Part shown: positions 23,268 to 30,944 of the stretch, piece after piece
How the letters are laid out: each line of letters starts with the position of its first letter
How positions within the stretch are numbered: position 1 is the stretch's first letter
Assembly: GCA_037443425.1 (NCBI GenBank)
Contig: JBBIOI010000018.1
Span: 1 to 37,376, forward strand
Origin: JBBIOI01 sp037443425
GTDB taxonomy: Bacteria; Desulfobacterota; BSN033; UBA1163
DNA: 37,376 nt
Direction of reading: 5' to 3'
The notes under the pieces: generated by a model
What the model was told of the DNA's origin: nothing
Databases searched by the model: none
Seen by the model: only the letters and a program-made list of their open reading frames with translations
Translations under genes and position numbers: made by a program

Positions 23268-23801
23268 TTATGCTTTTTCATTTAAAAGTTTTGTCCCTAT
23301 ATAAATATAGTGGAAGCCAGATATGATAGTAAAAAATATTGTCCCATATATTATGAAGGTTGATAGGTCGTTAAATATCGGATAATAATCTTTCAGAAGT
23401 GTTACAAGGACTGTGGCAATTTGAAAGTCGGTTGTTATCTTGCTTGCAATACTTGGCTGAATCTTGGGCTTATGGTTTAAGAGCACAAGGACAATAAATC
23501 CAATGAGTATGATTACATCACGAGTTATAACAATAACAGAGAGCCAGCTTGGGAGTATTTCGATAATGGCAAGGGTAACGAATGCAGATGAAAGAAGGAG
23601 TTTATCAGCTATGGGGTCAAGGTATGAGCCAATCTCGGTCCTCTGGTGTGTAATGCGAGCTATAAGACCATCAAGTCCATCTGTGAGGCCTGCTATGCCG
23701 AAGGTAATAAGTGCGCTTAAAAAGGATTTATTGATAATAAGGATGACAAAGACAGGGATTAATAGAACCCTTATCAAGGTTAATATATTAGGGAGATTCA
23801 T
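23268..23801 (-). CDS. pgsA: CDP-diacylglycerol--glycerol-3-phosphate 3-phosphatidyltransferase
   Basis: Inner-membrane enzyme making phosphatidylglycerophosphate. 177 residues from ATG 23801, chosen over the TTG at 23804 because AGGAAGG is too close to the latter. The CDP-alcohol phosphotransferase signature is complete: Asp41-Gly42, Asp44-Gly45, Ala48-Arg49, Gly58, Asp62 and Asp66 (TDGLDGLIAR ... GSYLDPIADK). Opens MNLPNILTLIRVLLIP as PgsA proteins do, with about five membrane segments. Sits between dnaB and eno. A different CDP-alcohol substrate cannot be fully excluded. Confidence 0.93.
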   Translation of the reverse strand: MNLPNILTLIRVLLIPVFVILIINKSFLSALITFGIAGLTDGLDGLIARITHQRTEIGSYLDPIADKLLLSSAFVTLAIIEILPSWLSVIVITRDVIILIGFIVLVLLNHKPKIQPSIASKITTDFQIATVLVTLLKDYYPIFNDLSTFIIYGTIFFTIISGFHYIYIGTKLLNEKA

Positions 23802-23824
23802 CAAGCCTTCCTGAAAACCGAAAG

Positions 23825-25189
23825 CTATTCAAAAAAAGTCTCAGAGTCCCCTCTGTAAAGATCTTTGAATGTTGTAAACTTATCAAGATATGCAAGTTCA
23901 ATCTTCCCAGTGGGACCGTTTCGTTGTTTTCCAATGATTACCTCTGCCTTACCCCGATTTGGATTGTCTTCAGAACGATTATATACCTCATCACGATAGA
24001 GGAAAAGGATAAGGTCAGCATCCTGCTCAATTGCTCCTGATTCTCTGAGATCAGAGAGTTGGGGTCGATTTCCTGTCCGCTCCTCTGTTTTTCTACTCAA
24101 CTGTGAAACAGCTATCACAGGGATATTTAACTCCTTTGCCAGGGCCTTAAGTGAACGAGAAATCTCAGATATCTCTTGCTGGCGGCTCTCTGCCTTTGAC
24201 CTTCCTCTCATGAGCTGTAAGTAGTCTATAATGATCATGCCAAGCCCATGCTCTGCATTTAGTCGACGAGCCTTTGCCCTTAGTTCAAGTATTGAAAGGG
24301 CAGGGGTATCATCAATAAAGATAGGTGCGTCCGAGAGATTACCTGCTGCAAGTGTAAGTTTTGGCCAATCGCTTTCATGAAGAAAGCCTGTCCTGAGGCG
24401 TGTTCCCTCTACCATTGCCTCAGAACAGAGCATTCGAAGGACAAGCTGTTCCTTTGACATTTCAAGCGAAAAGATGGCAACAGGAATCCTCTTCTCTATA
24501 GCTGCATACTGTGCAAGATTCAGGCAGAATGCTGTTTTGCCCATACTTGGTCTTCCTGCAACAATTATTAGATCCGAGGGCTGAAATCCTGCTGTCTTCT
24601 GGTCGAGTTCTTTAAATCCTGATGGGACACCTGTAACGAGTTCCTTCTTCTCATATAGCCTCTCAATTGTTTTAAAACTGCTCTTTACTATTTCTCTGAT
24701 GGGATAAAAAGATGGCTTTATTCGCCTCTCTGAAATCTCAAATATTGCCCTTTCGGCCTCGTCAAGAAAGGCTTCAACATCTCCCTGTTCTTCATAGCAC
24801 TGGGTTATTATCTCTGTTGAGGTTTGAATCAATCTTCTGAGAATCGACTTTTCTTTAACTATCCTTGCGTAATACTCAATATTTGCGGCTGTAGGGACAG
24901 AATCTATGAGGGATGCAATGTATGATGCACCTCCAACAGATTCGAGCTGATTCATCCTTTTAAGTTCATTGGTTAGGGTAATAAGGTCAGCAGGCTCATC
25001 TCTTTCAGATAGATTTATGATGGCACTGTAGATCTTTCGATGTGCCTCACGATAGAAGTCATCTTCGGTCAGGATCTCCATGACCCTGTTGATGGCCTTA
25101 TTTTCTATTAAAATTCCTCCCAGGACAGACTGTTCTGCCTCAATATTCTGGGGAGGTAGTTTATGGGAGGAAAACTCTGTGTTATTCAT
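23825..25189 (-). CDS. dnaB: Replicative DNA helicase DnaB
   Basis: Hexameric 5'-3' helicase at the replication fork. 454 residues. The N-terminal domain (about 12-115, starting LPPQNIEAEQSVLGG) is followed by a linker and a RecA-type domain: Walker A GRPSMGKT (212-219), FSLEMSKEQL (240-249), Walker B DYLQLM (322-327), and the arginine-finger region LRESGAIEQDADLI. No intein and no frameshift. Starts 6 bases after rplI, whose tail GAGGGTTGATCAAGG includes its ribosome site. The rpsF-ssb-rpsR-rplI-dnaB order is widespread in bacteria. Confidence 0.99.
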   Translation of the reverse strand: MNNTEFSSHKLPPQNIEAEQSVLGGILIENKAINRVMEILTEDDFYREAHRKIYSAIINLSERDEPADLITLTNELKRMNQLESVGGASYIASLIDSVPTAANIEYYARIVKEKSILRRLIQTSTEIITQCYEEQGDVEAFLDEAERAIFEISERRIKPSFYPIREIVKSSFKTIERLYEKKELVTGVPSGFKELDQKTAGFQPSDLIIVAGRPSMGKTAFCLNLAQYAAIEKRIPVAIFSLEMSKEQLVLRMLCSEAMVEGTRLRTGFLHESDWPKLTLAAGNLSDAPIFIDDTPALSILELRAKARRLNAEHGLGMIIIDYLQLMRGRSKAESRQQEISEISRSLKALAKELNIPVIAVSQLSRKTEERTGNRPQLSDLRESGAIEQDADLILFLYRDEVYNRSEDNPNRGKAEVIIGKQRNGPTGKIELAYLDKFTTFKDLYRGDSETFFE

Positions 25190-25195
25190 CCTTGA

Positions 25196-25639
25196 TCAAC
25201 CCTCAGTAACCCAAACCTTAAGGTTTGCCACGACCTCGGGATGCAGTTTTATAGGGACTTTATACATCCCAAGATTCTTTATGGGTTCCTCCAGATGAAT
25301 CTTTTTACGATCGATTTCAATCCCATTCTTCTTTAGAAAATCCTCTATATCCATGGAAGTTATTGCACCAAAGATCTTACCGCTTTCTCCTACAGATTTA
25401 TTAAAAGTGCAAGTTAGTCCTTCAATCTTCTGGGCAAGTGATTCTGCATCCTTCTTCTGTTTCCCTATTTTCTGCTGGATAAGTCTCTTTTTATGCTCAA
25501 GTTCCTTAATATTCTTCTCTGTAGCAAGGATGGCCTTCTTTTGTGGAAGCAGATAATTTCTTCCATAACCATCCGATACCTTCACCATATCTCCCATCTT
25601 ACCAAGAGAGGGGATATCTTCGAGTAAAATAACCTGCAT
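25196..25639 (-). CDS. rplI: 50S ribosomal protein bL9
   Basis: 147 residues, normal length. The N-terminal RNA-binding domain MQVILLEDIPSLGKMGDMVK with GYGRNYLLPQKKA, a long connecting helix (about 45-75), and the C-terminal domain from about 80 (FGAITSMDIEDFLKK). Ribosome site AGGAGG before ATG 25639. Lies between rpsR and dnaB as usual. Confidence 0.99.
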   Translation of the reverse strand: MQVILLEDIPSLGKMGDMVKVSDGYGRNYLLPQKKAILATEKNIKELEHKKRLIQQKIGKQKKDAESLAQKIEGLTCTFNKSVGESGKIFGAITSMDIEDFLKKNGIEIDRKKIHLEEPIKNLGMYKVPIKLHPEVVANLKVWVTEG

Positions 25640-25683
25640 GAATTACCTCCTTATGCGAAAATTATAATAATATCTTTTTCAAA

Positions 25684-25962
25684 TCAACTTACTGCAGTTG
25701 TAAATGGAAGAATGGCAATGTTTCTTGCCCTCTTAATAGCCAGTGTAACCTCTCTTTGATGTTTTGCACAGTTTCCAGATATCCTTCTTGGAATTATTTT
25801 CCCTCTCTCTGTTATAAAATATTTGAGGATCTTCGGGTTTTTATAATCAATAATAAGATTTTTATCTGTGCAAAACCTACAGACCTTTCTTTTTAAGAAC
25901 GGTTTCTTTTTCTTATCTGGTGCGGGCGGTGTTTGTGGTTTTTCTACAGGCTTTTTCATCAT
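25684..25962 (-). CDS. rpsR: 30S ribosomal protein bS18 (zinc-ribbon form)
   Basis: 92 residues, with a Pro/Lys-rich N-terminal extension of about 20. The core KVCRFCTDKN ... ILKYFITERGKIIPRR ... KHQREVTLAIKRAR is diagnostic. Cys28, Cys31, Cys65 and His68 form the metal-binding site of the C+ type of this protein. Starts in an ATGA overlap with ssb; the GGAG ribosome site lies inside the end of ssb. Confidence 0.99.
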   Translation of the reverse strand: MMKKPVEKPQTPPAPDKKKKPFLKRKVCRFCTDKNLIIDYKNPKILKYFITERGKIIPRRISGNCAKHQREVTLAIKRARNIAILPFTTAVS

Positions 25963-26303
25963 TTCTCTCCTTTGACTTTTTGATTTTTAATATCTTTTAT
26001 TGGTTTTAGATCGGTTGCGATGATCTCAAAAGATGTTCTTTTCTGGCCCTGAGGTGTATTCCATGATCTCTGATTGAGACGGCCTTTAACCAGAAGATGC
26101 GCGCCACATATAAGTATTTCAGACTTTTTTTCAGCAAGTTTTCCCATGGCAACGATATTAATTTTGCCTCGCTTCTTATCCTTCCCATTTATATCATTTA
26201 ATTCTAACGGAAACTCTATCACCTTTGACCCATCAGGCCTGTATTGTTGCCTTGGAGAAGTTGCAATCTTCCCTGAAAGGACCACAAAGTTGTAGGAAAC
26301 CAT
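25959..26303 (-). CDS. ssb: Single-stranded DNA-binding protein, short form without acidic tail
   Basis: 114 residues. The OB fold is recognisable (YNFVVLSGKIATSPRQQY, VIEFPLELND, KINIVAMGKLAE, LLVKGRLNQRSW), and the position between rpsF and rpsR is that of bacterial ssb. It stops soon after the OB fold with a basic end (NQKVKGEK) instead of a Gly/Pro-rich linker and the acidic DDDIPF-type tip that recruits partner proteins. So it may bind ssDNA but not partners, or a second SSB may exist elsewhere. Overlaps rpsR by 4 bases, with no sign of a frameshift. Confidence 0.88.
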   Translation of the reverse strand: MVSYNFVVLSGKIATSPRQQYRPDGSKVIEFPLELNDINGKDKKRGKINIVAMGKLAEKKSEILICGAHLLVKGRLNQRSWNTPQGQKRTSFEIIATDLKPIKDIKNQKVKGEK

Positions 26304-26312
26304 AATAATTTC

Positions 26313-26663
26313 CTAAGCCTCTAAAAACTCTTCCTCTGGAAGTTCTTCTGGGATCGTTATCTCTTTTGACATACGACGTTCGTCTAACCTTACAGACTGA
26401 TACTTTATGACAGAATCCATAACTCTAAAATTTCTTTCAAGTTCGTTTAAGAGGGAAGGTTGACCTGAAAAGTGGAGCAGTACGTAATGACCTTTTGTCT
26501 TCTTTTTTACCTTATATGCAAGTTTTCTTTTTCCCCAATCTTCGATTCTGATAATCTCTCCATTTCCCTGGCTGATTATTCCTTTTACCTTTTCAATAAC
26601 ATTCTGAGCATCCTGTTCCTCGAGATCTGGATCTAAGATAAATATTGTCTCATATTTTCTCAT
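26313..26663 (-). CDS. rpsF: 30S ribosomal protein bS6
   Basis: 116 residues: MRKYETIFILDPDLEEQD at the start, then DWGKRKLAYKVKKKTKGHY and LERNFRVMDSVIKYQSVRL, all diagnostic for bS6. Ends with an acidic tail (PEELPEEEFLEA). Ribosome site GAGGAGG before ATG 26663. Opens the rpsF-ssb-rpsR-rplI-dnaB block; 88 bases separate it from yajC, enough room for a promoter or leader, though none is clear. Confidence 0.99.
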   Translation of the reverse strand: MRKYETIFILDPDLEEQDAQNVIEKVKGIISQGNGEIIRIEDWGKRKLAYKVKKKTKGHYVLLHFSGQPSLLNELERNFRVMDSVIKYQSVRLDERRMSKEITIPEELPEEEFLEA

Positions 26664-26751
26664 CTTTACCTCCTCACGGATTTATAGCCCTAAAACCATG
26701 TTTAGAGCAAGGAGTATATATTTTTACACAGATAAAGTCCTTATTCAATAA

Positions 26752-27093
26752 TCAATCACCTTTTAGGACATCCTGTTTCACGACACCTGCAATGTGACCA
26801 CGATTTACCTTAACCCTAACCTTATCAGAGATTTCAACAGTGATTTTATCATCTTTTATCCCTGTTATCCGACCATATATTCCACCGCTTGTAAGTATAT
26901 TGTCTCCAACCTTAAGATTCTGAAGTAACGTCCTGTGCTCTTTTGCCCTTTTCTGTTGGGGCCTGATAAGGAGAAAATAAAAGATTACAAATATAAGGAT
27001 GATCGGCAAGAAACTCAAAAACTGTGAGCCTCCTTGACCGCCACCCCCTCCGCCGGGTTGTGTTCCCATGGCATATACTATGGTATCCCACAT
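26752..27093 (-). CDS. yajC: Preprotein translocase accessory subunit YajC
   Basis: 113 residues. A Gly-rich N-terminus (GGGGGGQGGS), one membrane helix FLPIILIFVIFYFLLI followed by RPQQKRAKEH, and the small beta domain LKVGDNILTSGGIYGRITGI. Inner-membrane partner of SecDF. Ribosome site AGGAGG before ATG 27093. The frequent order tgt-yajC-secD-secF is broken here: rpsF follows instead. Confidence 0.98.
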   Translation of the reverse strand: MWDTIVYAMGTQPGGGGGGQGGSQFLSFLPIILIFVIFYFLLIRPQQKRAKEHRTLLQNLKVGDNILTSGGIYGRITGIKDDKITVEISDKVRVKVNRGHIAGVVKQDVLKGD

Positions 27094-27121
27094 AGAATCC
27101 TCCTTTAAAATTTTTTATATT

Positions 27122-28249
27122 CTATTGATCAATTTCCTCCAGGTTATCCTGGCTTTTTACAAAAGAGTTATAAAATTCCGTAAATGTACCATTCTTGATA
27201 GATTCTCTTATCCTTTCCATTAAATTAATATAATAATATAAATTATGTATAGTATTCAACCTCGGAGATAGTATTTCTTTTGACATATAAAGGTGTCTTA
27301 GATATGCACGTGAATAATTTTTGCATGTATAGCAGTTACATGATTCGTCGATAGGTCTTTGATCTTCAATATATCTTGCCTGTTTAATTGACAATTTACC
27401 CTTAGATGTAAATAATGTCCCATTTCTGGCATTTCTTGTTGGAAGGACACAATCAAATAGGTCAACACCAAGCATTACTGCCTCTACAATATCTTCGGGC
27501 GTGCCTACACCCATTAAATAACGCGGAAATTCTTCGGGTATTGATGGGATTGTCCATTCTATAACCTCTTTCATTATGGATTTAGGTTCGCCAACACTTA
27601 ATCCACCTATTGCGTATCCATCAAAACCGAGCTCAATCAATTCGGTTGCACTTTTCTCTCTAAGATCTTTATATATCCCTCCCTGGATGATTGCAAAGAG
27701 GGCAGAGCCGTTATCGAGTTTCTTATTCAGGCATCTTTCTGCCCATCGGGTCGTAAGTTCTATAGATTTTTTTACATATTCATATGTTGCTGGATAAGGG
27801 ATGCATTCATCAAGGACCATTGCAATATCTGAACCAAAGGCCTCCTGGATCTCCATTACCTTTTCAGGGCTAAGAAGATGGGTGGATCCATCCAGATGGG
27901 ATTGAAAGATCACCCCTTCTTCGGTTATTTTCCTTAAATCTCCAAGGCTATAGATTTGATATCCTCCACTATCTGTCAGAATGGGTCTATCCCAGTGAAT
28001 GAATCTGTGTAGTCCACCAAGTCTCTTTATAATTTCATGACCAGGCCTTAGGTAAAGATGATAAGTGTTGCTTAGTATAGCTTCCACATTTAACTCGATA
28101 AGTTCTTCGGGGGTGAGTGATTTTACACTCCCCTGTGTTCCAACAGGCAGAAAGGCAGGTGTCTGAAATGAGCCATGGTTTGTATCGATTCTTCCAAGCC
28201 TGGCTCGAGACGATATATCTTTCTTTAAGACCTCAAACTTAAATGCCAT
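27122..28249 (-). CDS. tgt: tRNA-guanine transglycosylase (queuosine)
   Basis: Exchanges guanine-34 for preQ1 in tRNAs with GUN anticodons. 375 residues. Asp93 (LTDSGGYQIYSLG) and nucleophile Asp266 (DLFDCVLPTRNARNG) are present, as is IGGLSVGEPK in the substrate pocket. The zinc site is Cys304, Cys306, Cys309 and His335. Eighteen bases after queA, which acts next on the same pathway, so clearly one operon. Start ATG 28249 lacks a strong ribosome site. Confidence 0.99.
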   Translation of the reverse strand: MAFKFEVLKKDISSRARLGRIDTNHGSFQTPAFLPVGTQGSVKSLTPEELIELNVEAILSNTYHLYLRPGHEIIKRLGGLHRFIHWDRPILTDSGGYQIYSLGDLRKITEEGVIFQSHLDGSTHLLSPEKVMEIQEAFGSDIAMVLDECIPYPATYEYVKKSIELTTRWAERCLNKKLDNGSALFAIIQGGIYKDLREKSATELIELGFDGYAIGGLSVGEPKSIMKEVIEWTIPSIPEEFPRYLMGVGTPEDIVEAVMLGVDLFDCVLPTRNARNGTLFTSKGKLSIKQARYIEDQRPIDESCNCYTCKNYSRAYLRHLYMSKEILSPRLNTIHNLYYYINLMERIRESIKNGTFTEFYNSFVKSQDNLEEIDQ

Positions 28250-28267
28250 AAGATTTTTATAACTCCA

Positions 28268-29296
28268 TCATAGGATAAGCATGGCATCACCGTAACTATA
28301 AAAACGGTATCCTTTCTCAATTGCCTTTCTATATGCCTCAAAGATTAAGTCTTTTCCAGCGAATGCAGAAACAAGAAGTAAGGGTGTTGATTTTGGTAAA
28401 TGAAAATTTGTGATTAATCCATCAATTACACGAAAATTGAATGGTGGATATATAAAGATTGAAGTAAAATCTGTTCCTGACTTAACATTACCATCATGAT
28501 CTATAAATGATTCAAGTGCACGTGTTGTAGTTGTTCCAACAGATATTACCCTAAAACCTTTTTCTTTTGTTTCATTTATAGCTTTAGCAACCTCTTCTGT
28601 TACTTCTGCCCATTCAGCTTCCATCTCGTGGTTCTCAATATTTTCAGATTTAATTGGTGCAAAGGTTCCAACACCAACATGAAGCGTAATCTTTACTACC
28701 TTAATATCATTTTTATTTATCTCACTAAGAAGTTCCTCACTGAAATGAAGGGCCGCTGTTGGTGAAGCTATTGATCCATTGTGCTCAGCAAATATGGTCT
28801 GATAGCGCTCTTTATCCAGGGCTTCATCGACTCTCTTAATATATGGGGGCAGCGGGATATGTCCAAATCTATTCAATATATCTATGATATTTTCAGACCC
28901 TGAAAAAGAGACCTTTCCCCTTCCATAACGCACCTCTTTTAATTCTGCATATATATCGTCTCCTATATGTAGTCGGGTACCGGGCTTAATCTTTTTTGAT
29001 TTCTTTATAAGGACTTCAAATTCATGAGACTTTCCATTCCCTTTAAGAATAACCAAAAATTCTACTTTTGTCCCTTTTTCAGTTTTTCCAATGAGTCTTG
29101 CAGGAATAACCTTTGAGTTATTTACTACAAGAAGATCCCCAGGATTAAGGTAATTAATTAAATCCCTAAACATTTTATGTTCGATTGAGCCAGTTTTTCG
29201 ATTAATAACCATCAAACGGGACTCATCCCTTTTAGGAAGTGGGTATTGGGCTATTAAGGATTTGGGAAGTGTGTAATCAAATTCTTCTATTCTCAT
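28268..29296 (-). CDS. queA: S-adenosylmethionine:tRNA ribosyltransferase-isomerase
   Basis: 342 residues, full length. Adds the epoxycyclopentanediol precursor from SAM to preQ1-modified tRNA. Diagnostic stretches: FDYTLPKSLIAQYPLPKRDE, VVNNSKVIPARL, HNGSIASPTAALHFSEELL, LHVGVGTFAPIKSENIENH and LITNFHLPKSTPLLLVSAF. First gene of the minus-strand run. The region upstream holds an imperfect palindrome (29321-29384). No strong Shine-Dalgarno sequence. Confidence 0.99.
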   Translation of the reverse strand: MRIEEFDYTLPKSLIAQYPLPKRDESRLMVINRKTGSIEHKMFRDLINYLNPGDLLVVNNSKVIPARLIGKTEKGTKVEFLVILKGNGKSHEFEVLIKKSKKIKPGTRLHIGDDIYAELKEVRYGRGKVSFSGSENIIDILNRFGHIPLPPYIKRVDEALDKERYQTIFAEHNGSIASPTAALHFSEELLSEINKNDIKVVKITLHVGVGTFAPIKSENIENHEMEAEWAEVTEEVAKAINETKEKGFRVISVGTTTTRALESFIDHDGNVKSGTDFTSIFIYPPFNFRVIDGLITNFHLPKSTPLLLVSAFAGKDLIFEAYRKAIEKGYRFYSYGDAMLIL

Positions 29297-29320
29297 AATC
29301 TAAAAATATGAATTCAGTGT

Positions 29321-29384
29321 TAAGCTTTATCTTCTTGGAATCGGGCATTCCCCGTTAGGCTACGAAACTTTAAAGATAAGCTTA
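29321..29384. other. Unexplained imperfect palindrome between queA and purM
   Basis: Arms TAAGCTTTATCTT (29321-29333) and AAGATAAGCTTA (29373-29384) pair with one bulge. The 39-base centre holds a smaller CGGGC / GCCCG-like pairing around GGAATCGGGCATTCCCCG. It lies in the leader region of queA (minus strand). It does not match the preQ1 classes I know; a structured leader or a repeat remnant are both possible. Confidence 0.45.
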
Positions 29385-29459
29385 AAAGCGAGATTCAATT
29401 AAAAAATTAACATTATAAATCTAAATCTTCAAGCTCACTCCCTTCTACTTTGGCTCCGA

Positions 29460-29665
29460 TTGCTTGAGAATCCTGCTGTTTTTAAATGTTTTTCTTTTTC
29501 CTGTATTCCTTGCTTTCGCAGGAATGACAGCTTTAATTCTTATATAAATTGAACGATTTAAGATTATCATTGCGGGGTGAAGCCGAAGTAATCTTTAAAA
29601 TTGTCATTCCGAGTAGAGCGAGGAATCTATGAGATTGCCACCCCTTCAGGCTCGCAATGACTGAT
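29460..29665. repeat. Worn family 3 repeat followed by family 1 repeats
   Basis: A family 3 remnant at about 29460-29550 (GAATCCTGCTGTTTTTAAAT, hairpin ATTCCTTGC-TTTC-GCAGGAAT with one extra T). Then family 1 units TCATTGCGGGGTGAAGCCGA, TCATTCCGAGTAGAGCGAGG and GATTGCCACCCCTTCAGGCT to 29665. No gene in 29297-29786. Confidence 0.75.
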
Positions 29666-29732
29666 AAAAAAGGGCAGTTTTGAACCCTCCCTATCCAGTA
29701 TTTCAAAGACTTTTTCTGGAGTCTTTTAAAGA

Positions 29733-29761
29733 TTGACTTTTTATGGCTTATGAATTAATTT
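29733..29761 (+). promoter_or_regulatory. Candidate sigma-70-type promoter of purM
   Basis: TTGACT, a 17-base spacer, then TAATTT, the same -10 word as in the AbrB/PIN promoter. It predicts a start near 29768 and a leader of about 19 bases. A 7-bp inverted repeat AAAGACT/AGTCTTT (29705-29726) lies just upstream. Confidence 0.45.
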
Positions 29762-29786
29762 TAAAATAAATCAAGGGGTGATAAGT

Positions 29787-30833
29787 TTGGAGAAGAAAAC
29801 TGTTTCATACAAGGATGCAGGGGTAGATATAGAGAAGGGGAATACCTTTGTTCAAATGATTAAGCCTCTGGTTGAGTCTACATTTCGACCAGAGGTGCTA
29901 ACAAAGATTGGGGGTTTTTCAGGTTGTATTTCATTAAATTTAGAGAGGTATAAAAGACCTATTATCGTTTCTTCCACAGATGGTGTAGGTACAAAATTGA
30001 AGATAGCATTTATGATGGATAAACATGACACTGTTGGGATTGACCTTGTTGCAATGTGTGTAAATGATATTATTGTAAGTGGGGCAAAGCCACTGTTTAT
30101 GCTCGACTACTTAGCAACATCAAAACTCGATATCGAGAAGGCAAAGATTGTAATCGAAGGCATTGTAAAAGGTTGCTTAGAGGCAGAGTGCTCTCTAATA
30201 GGGGGAGAAACAGCCGAGATGCCTGGATTCTATAAAGAAGGTGAATATGATCTTGCGGGTTTTGCTGTTGGGATTGTTGAAGATAGTCAATTAATAGATG
30301 GCTCTGAGATTACTGTAGGAGATAAGTTAATAGGCCTTGCTTCAAGTGGGCTTCATAGTAATGGATATTCACTTGTTAGAAAACTTTTAATTGATTATTA
30401 CAAGATGAGCCTCAATGAGAGGGTTGAAGACATTGGAGAGATACTTGGCGAAGAGCTTTTGAAGCCAACAAAGATATATGTTAAGACGATTTTAAACCTG
30501 ACAAGAGACTTCCGCATAGGAGGCATTGCTCATATTACTGGAGGAGGATTAACCGAAAATATCCCCCGTGTTCTGCCAAAGGGGTGCAAGGCAATTATCT
30601 ATCGTGGCTCATGGGATATTCCTCCTATATTCAGCTTCATTAAAGAAAAGGGGAATATAACAGAGGATAAGATGTTTCGTATATTTAATAATGGAATAGG
30701 AATGGTCCTTATTGTCAAGGCAAAAGAGGCTGATGAGATTATAGAAAGGCTCAATTCCATGGGCGAGAAGGCCTTTCTCATAGGTGAGATTATAAAGGCA
30801 GAAAAGGAAAAAGAGACAATTGAATTTATTTAA
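29787..30833 (+). CDS. purM: Phosphoribosylformylglycinamidine cyclo-ligase (AIR synthetase)
   Basis: ATP-dependent ring closure making AIR in purine synthesis. 348 residues from TTG 29787. The GTG at 29778 is in frame, but it is part of the AAGGGGTGA ribosome site, so TTG is the better start. Diagnostic stretches: SYKDAGVDIEKGN, SSTDGVGTKLKIAF, DLVAMCVNDIIVSGAKPLF, LIGGETAEMPGFY and HITGGGLTENIPRVLP. Length agrees with the family. Divergent from queA; the next gene lies about 110 bases downstream. No other purine gene in view. Confidence 0.97.
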   Translation: MEKKTVSYKDAGVDIEKGNTFVQMIKPLVESTFRPEVLTKIGGFSGCISLNLERYKRPIIVSSTDGVGTKLKIAFMMDKHDTVGIDLVAMCVNDIIVSGAKPLFMLDYLATSKLDIEKAKIVIEGIVKGCLEAECSLIGGETAEMPGFYKEGEYDLAGFAVGIVEDSQLIDGSEITVGDKLIGLASSGLHSNGYSLVRKLLIDYYKMSLNERVEDIGEILGEELLKPTKIYVKTILNLTRDFRIGGIAHITGGGLTENIPRVLPKGCKAIIYRGSWDIPPIFSFIKEKGNITEDKMFRIFNNGIGMVLIVKAKEADEIIERLNSMGEKAFLIGEIIKAEKEKETIEFI

Positions 30834-30944
30834 TTCTTCTTTAACCCTTCCATATTTTTATAATAACCCTCGGTCTGAACTATTCAACCTAACCCCTCCT
30901 CTTCTCACGCATGAGGGGTGGGTGAGGGTGATAATCGTAAAGTC

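Noticed and set aside
29297..29777. tRNA or known riboswitch between queA and purM
   Set aside because: No cloverleaf or CCA-end arrangement and no match to preQ1 consensus motifs could be found by eye; kept only as an unexplained palindrome.
30893..30930. ACCCCTC/GAGGGGT inverted repeat after purM as a terminator
   Set aside because: Loop of 14 bases and no T-run; it resembles the dispersed CACCC-type repeats.
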